Shown here piece by piece: positions 59,607 through 64,000 of a DNA stretch of 64,000 nt (the first letter of the stretch is position 1; each line of letters starts with the position of its first letter). This DNA is from Haberlea rhodopensis. Lineage: Eukaryota > Streptophyta > Magnoliopsida > Lamiales > Gesneriaceae. Both the position numbers and the translations under genes were made by a program. The stretch is taken from positions 2,356,001 through 2,420,000 of the forward strand of contig CAJQUN010000003.1 of assembly GCA_907163345.1 (NCBI GenBank), in the 5' to 3' direction. The notes under the pieces were generated by a model, which did not search any database, was not told the origin of the DNA, and saw nothing but the letters and a program-made list of their open reading frames with translations.

Positions 59607-59619
59607 GAAGATTCTAGAA
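59607..59619 (-). promoter_or_regulatory. Perfect three-unit heat-shock element upstream of TIL
   Basis: GAAgaTTCtaGAA on the plus strand (TTCtaGAAtcTTC on the minus). This exactly fits the consensus of three alternating nGAAn units. It begins three bases beyond the TATA box on its upstream side, a typical HSF-binding position in heat-inducible plant genes. Confidence 0.7.
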
Positions 59620-61099
59620 ATTGTCGGAATGGGGCGTTCCTTAATCCAGTAGGCTAAATGAACGATCATGTTTATTTGGGAATGCCTGAAACTTATGAAA
59701 ATTAGTCTTCCAATAATAAAATAATAATTATTCTGATAATATCATAATACTATTTATTTAGGCATGAATTTTCTATTATGATATATTAGATTTTCGTTAT
59801 TTATTTTTTATGATTGTTCTGACAATACAATAGTATTATTTGTTTAGGCATAAATTTTCTATTATGATAGATTAGATATTTTGTTATCTATTTTTTATGG
59901 GGAGTGTTAACTATCTCGAACGGAGATCCGTTCTAATTTTAAGACATATAATAATGTCATTTGGATTTGAGACTGATATTTCATTATCTTTTGATATATT
60001 ATATGCACATGTATATTAAAATTTAATATAAAATAAAATTTAAGTATATTGAAATTTTATATAAAATATGATTGTTGTAATATTTTTCTCTATGTTTGCG
60101 TTTTTATATTTTAATTTCAATCATTATTTATGTTAAAGATCTCATATTTAATAATAAATATAGTATAGGTTATGATTGATTCAAAATAGAATTATTTTTT
60201 ATTACCATTCCAAAAACCAAAAATATAAACTCAAAACTACGAATATATTTGCATTTTTTAATCCTAATTATACATATATTCAATATGTGTATATATAATT
60301 TGATTAATATAAACTAATTTAAATCATTGTTATCTTCCTAATAAAGAAATAGTATCTTATGAATACCTAATCACGAATAAGATCTGATCCAATTATAATT
60401 CAATGATTTCAGAAGCTTAGGGCGTGTATTCAATAACGATTTTCGATGATTTTTAATGACTTTTTTAAATGATAGACTTTTGTGGAGTTGATTGATTTCT
60501 ATTGACTTTTATAGAATTTCATAGAGTTATAAAAGGATATGCATAATCTTTATTCTAGACTTTTATTGATTTTTAATGACTTTTTAAATGAGGGTATCCA
60601 TTAGTATCATGCCCAAATACTCTCGAGAGACTTTTTTTAACATGTTCTAGATGAATTCTATTAAAGTTACTGAAAATCCATTGAAATTTTGGATACCACT
60701 AATTTTTTATAGCGTTTCAAAAAGTCAAGTTTGATACTTGTGTAAAGTTTATAAATATTCATATTGAATACCACTAAACTTTTAAAATTACAAAGTTGCC
60801 AAAAGTTGCCAAAACTAATTTTGAATTATTAAGAAAATTGTATCCAAACTGTTCGTTGCCTCCAACAATGTCTTCAAAGTTCAAACCTGTATCAAAATCG
60901 TAGGCGAAAACATCCTCTTCCATGATTGTATTCAGGCATTGTATTAACTTCTACTAAACTTCCTTTCCTTTTACTGCAATGTCAGTCGATTGGTGGAAGT
61001 TGCTACAATGCCGGAATACAATCGTAGAAGCAAATGGTCGCTTGTATTTGGTCATTGTAGTAACAAATACATTCCACTTGCTCTTTTTTTCGTTGGAAA
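59620..61099. other. AT-rich intergenic DNA
   Basis: Includes a direct repeat of about 55 bp near 59,755-59,895 (AGGCAT(G/A)AATTTTCTATTATGATA core). No gene was seen. Confidence 0.4.
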
Positions 61100-61480
61100 A
61101 AATGTTTAATGAATTATAAATTAAGCATCGATGACCAAAAGAAGTATATTGAAGGCCGCAATCGATCGTCATACATTGGCCCAGTCGATCGCGAATATGG
61201 AAAAACGAAGCACCGAAAATCTGCCAGGCGCGATCAATCGCGGCTCCAGGTGCGATCGATCCAAAGGCTGCTCCCCCCGTGGTGGTACGTGGATTATCAA
61301 GAGCACGAGCCCCCCGCCGCGGCTCCAAATGCCATCGATCACGCCTGTCAGTTTGTAACTTGGGCGATCAATCGCGCCCTGGACAGATTTTTGTATGGGT
61401 GTGTCCCTTCACATTTTGATCCTGTTTTTCACGAATTGTGCCTCAAATTGTTGTCCCTAGGTGGCATTACTTGATCTAAT
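61100..61480. repeat. GCGATCGATCGC-rich segment
   Basis: Seven or so copies of GCGATCAATCGC/GCGATCGATC-like motifs in about 250 bp, GC-rich against an AT-rich background. It lies just upstream of the copia gag relic and may be part of that element's LTR or a separate repeat. The open frames across it (61109-61474, 61131-61358 and the minus frame) look like by-products of its composition. Confidence 0.5.
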
Positions 61481-61846
61481 ATATAAAGAACTTCCATTGG
61501 TTGAATTGTAATTAGTTTTTTTGAAAATCACTTCATATTCAAAAGCAAAAAGGTGTGCATCTTGTTCATCCCATTTCTTTAAGTTTGAGTGCTTTCACAC
61601 CTTAGTGGTTTGAGGATTTTTGATTTAGAGTGCTCCTATCACAAGTCATAGTCGTTATATCTTGGGAGACAAATTGTTAATTAAACAGTTAGCACCGTAG
61701 CAGGACAATATTGGCTTAAAGACGAAGATTCAAAATCTCATCTCGACATTCCTATTACAAAGTCATTTGTTGTTTTGCTTGCTACTCTCCTAAGATACAC
61801 ATCCAGTAAATTCTGTACAACAATTTTAAGGCAATAATAACAACAA

Positions 61847-62700
61847 ATGGCTTCTTCAAGTGCAACAATGACTCTCGTTCATCATAGTGAAAGGCCAGAG
61901 AAGTTCAAAGGAAATGACTTCAAGCGGTGGCAACAAAAGATATTGTTTTACTTGACAACCTTGTGGTTGGCAAGGTTCCTCAATGAGGATGTTCCTACTG
62001 TAATAGAGTGAAACCGACAATCAAAAGATGGATGCGGTTGATGCGTGGAATCAAACTGATTTCTTGTGCCATAAATATATTCTCAATGGACTAGACAACA
62101 CATTGTACAATGTGTATTGTCTAGTGGAGACGACCAATTAATTTTGGCAATCCTTGGAGAAAAAATATAGATCCGAGGATACCGGCTTGAAGAAATTCAT
62201 CGTTGGTCGATTCCTAGATTTTAAAATGATTGACACAAAGCCGGTGATATCGCAAGTGCAAGATTTGGAAGTAATCAAGCACGAAATTCATGCGGAGGGA
62301 ATGGTTCTAAGTGACTCATTCCAAGTGACCGCCATGATTGAAAAGTTACCTCCATCATGGAAGGACTTCAGGAGTTATCTCAAGCACAAACGAAAATAGA
62401 TGAATCTTGAAGACCTTGTAGTTCGTTTGAGAATTGAAGTGAACAACGGAATTTTTGAAATGAAGGAAAATTGGCACCAACATGAAGCATGAGTGAACTT
62501 AGTGAAAAAACCCGCCGGAACAAAGCACAAGTTTGACGGCATGACCTCCAATTCTGGAAAGGCGAATAAGTTTAAAGGCAAGTGCTACAAATGTTGAAAA
62601 CCCAATCACATGGCGAATGATTGTCGAAATAAAGACGATCGTAGGAAGGCTATGGATCAAGTAAATGTGACCGGAGACATCGTCTGTCAACTGATTTGGA
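61847..62700 (+). pseudogene. Ty1/copia gag pseudogene
   Basis: The ATG at 61847 opens a gag of the TNT1/Tork kind (MASSSATMTLVHH, then RPEKFKGNDFKRWQQKILFY). The first stop falls near 62,010, after which similarity continues in another frame through KKFIVGRFLDFKM and PPSWKDFRSYLKHKRK. A zinc knuckle region (62583-62625) has CYKC...NHMANDC, with a stop codon directly after the second Cys. It is thus broken by at least three stops and a frameshift. Confidence 0.88.
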
Positions 62701-64000
62701 TGATCTATTGCTTACTGTATAATTAGATTGTGTGTCTTTGAAAGTTGTAAACTCCAAGAATTGAGTGATTCTAAATAAATGTATGACGATATTTGTTGAA
62801 AGCAATAAAATTTATGATATTACTTCTTATATTGAATCTTATGGTTTGTGATATGATTGATAGGATTATTTAAACCATTGTTCCTACCATTGTTCCTTGC
62901 GCAAATTGTAATGTTAAATATATTGCTTGTGTGGGTACTAAACTAACAAAATCGTCATTCATTTGTTAGAAGAATCCTAATGTCTCTAGATTTAATTCGC
63001 GATGATGTTTGTGATGGAAAGATTGTGCAAACTAGAGATGTGGAAAAATTAATTTGTTACTTTATCAATATTTGCACATGATATTGTTGTGTCTTCTTTG
63101 TTATGAAGCAAAACGATGCCAATGAGGTGTTTAAACACTTCAATGATGAGATTGCAATCAAATTTAGCAATGAGGTTTGCTATAGGAAATTGTGAGTAGA
63201 TTATACTTGTGTTGTCTAAGAATTTAATGCTTAAACTTGAATTTACAAGACTATAAAATCTTGAATTCGAGTTTCTAAGCTTTGTACGGTTAAAACACAA
63301 GTGCTGAATTGAAGACACAAATTTTAATTAGGCATTGTAATATCTCAAATTGCAAATTGTGAACATAGTTTGAGAATATAATCCAAGTTTCAACTTTTGT
63401 AAGCAAGTACGCTTAAATCCGAAATCTTCAATCTTCAATAAATAAAATATTGAATTAGGATTCGTAAGACGATAACACTTAGAATTTGAAACACGAAAGT
63501 TTGAACACTAGTGCAATTCATGACTATCCCAAAGTTGTGGGGGGTTGCAATTCTATGAGTCAATCATCACATTACCTTGTGATTGAAGAAAGATAGAGTT
63601 TCCTAAAATATTTTAAATGTGGGGTGCTTGGCTAAAATAGAAATATGAAGGCCAAAGTGAAGGCATAACAAACGCTAAATAAATGACATGAAGATTTTAA
63701 CGAGTGTGAAAAATGTGTACACACCTAATCATATGTATGCTTGTGTATTGATGATATGCTCATTGGGGAAGCAATTAGAAATCATCAAGGAACAAAGAAA
63801 AATGTTGACTAGACATTTTTGATATGTGTGCATCAAGAACAATACTTGAAATTAAAGTTTTCAAGACATTTGAAGAATGAAAACTCAATGATTAATTCGA
63901 GTTTCAATCTTTAAGCTTTGCGCTTAAATTTCAAGTTTGTAAGAAATAGAATCTTGAGCTTGTAATTTTTAAGAATCTATGCGCTTAAAATTTGAATGGT
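62701..64000 (+). other. Probable decayed copia pol and repetitive AT-rich DNA
   Basis: Near 63,090-63,190 a frame with FVMKQNDANEVFKHF resembles the copia integrase region. The rest, to the window edge, is AT-rich with recurring TTTAAGC/CTTAAA(C/T)TT(C/G)AAGTTT phrases and no recognisable gene. No LTRs were located. Confidence 0.35.

Noticed and set aside
61109..61474. A 121-codon frame with mixed composition
   Set aside because: Open on both strands and in two plus frames because of the GATCGATC-rich composition; no domain recognised.
1..64000. CRISPR arrays, operons, bacterial-type riboswitches or terminators
   Set aside because: The window is plant nuclear DNA; the tandem arrays seen are LTR or minisatellite repeats without CRISPR spacing.

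Overview
The window is nuclear DNA from a flowering plant, most likely a eudicot. The evidence is many-exon genes with GT-AG introns, plant-specific families (Dicer-like 3, plasma-membrane H+-ATPase, secreted GH18 chitinases, temperature-induced lipocalin) and a dense load of plant transposons. The species cannot be named from sequence alone.

Layout. 1-2500: an unidentified open frame and an antisense LINE fragment lying before, or in an intron of, a Dicer gene. 2523-8591 (+): the 3' half of DCL3 (both RNase III domains and dsRNA-binding domains); one intron carries a 1.1-kb hAT-like element. 8930-16175: a transposon nest: a SINE-like unit, then a 347-bp TRIM whose 3' LTR is split by a 6.8-kb decayed chromovirus (Ty3/gypsy). 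18384-24743 (+): a ten-exon FAD-dependent oxidoreductase (MnmC/DAO-like), two introns of which hold a LINE and a non-autonomous LTR element, both with target-site duplications. 26096-30541 (-): a complete 12-exon P-type H+-ATPase. 32250-38470 (-): a decayed endogenous pararetrovirus (Caulimoviridae) with coat-protein, movement, protease, RT, RNase H and a last viroplasmin-like frame. 40233-41363 (-) and 49782-51766 (+): two divergently oriented GH18 class V chitinases, separated by a hAT-like element, a solo LTR and a PIF/Harbinger relic. 54481-57025 (+): the R-SNARE YKT6. 57894-59412 (-): temperature-induced lipocalin with a perfect heat-shock element next to its TATA box. 61100-63200: a decayed Ty1/copia element.

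The host genes do not form a pathway; they are ordinary single-copy plant loci. What links the window is transposon layering: several short non-autonomous hAT-like elements with 8-bp duplications, four LTR-type insertions whose ends can be read to the base, three LINE pieces and one viral integrant. DCL3 makes the 24-nt siRNAs that silence such elements, but its position beside them is probably coincidence. I found no clearly new biological system. The most useful leads are the nested TRIM/chromovirus, the coat-protein-first pararetrovirus, the frame conflict in DCL3 and the HSE-TATA module of the lipocalin gene.
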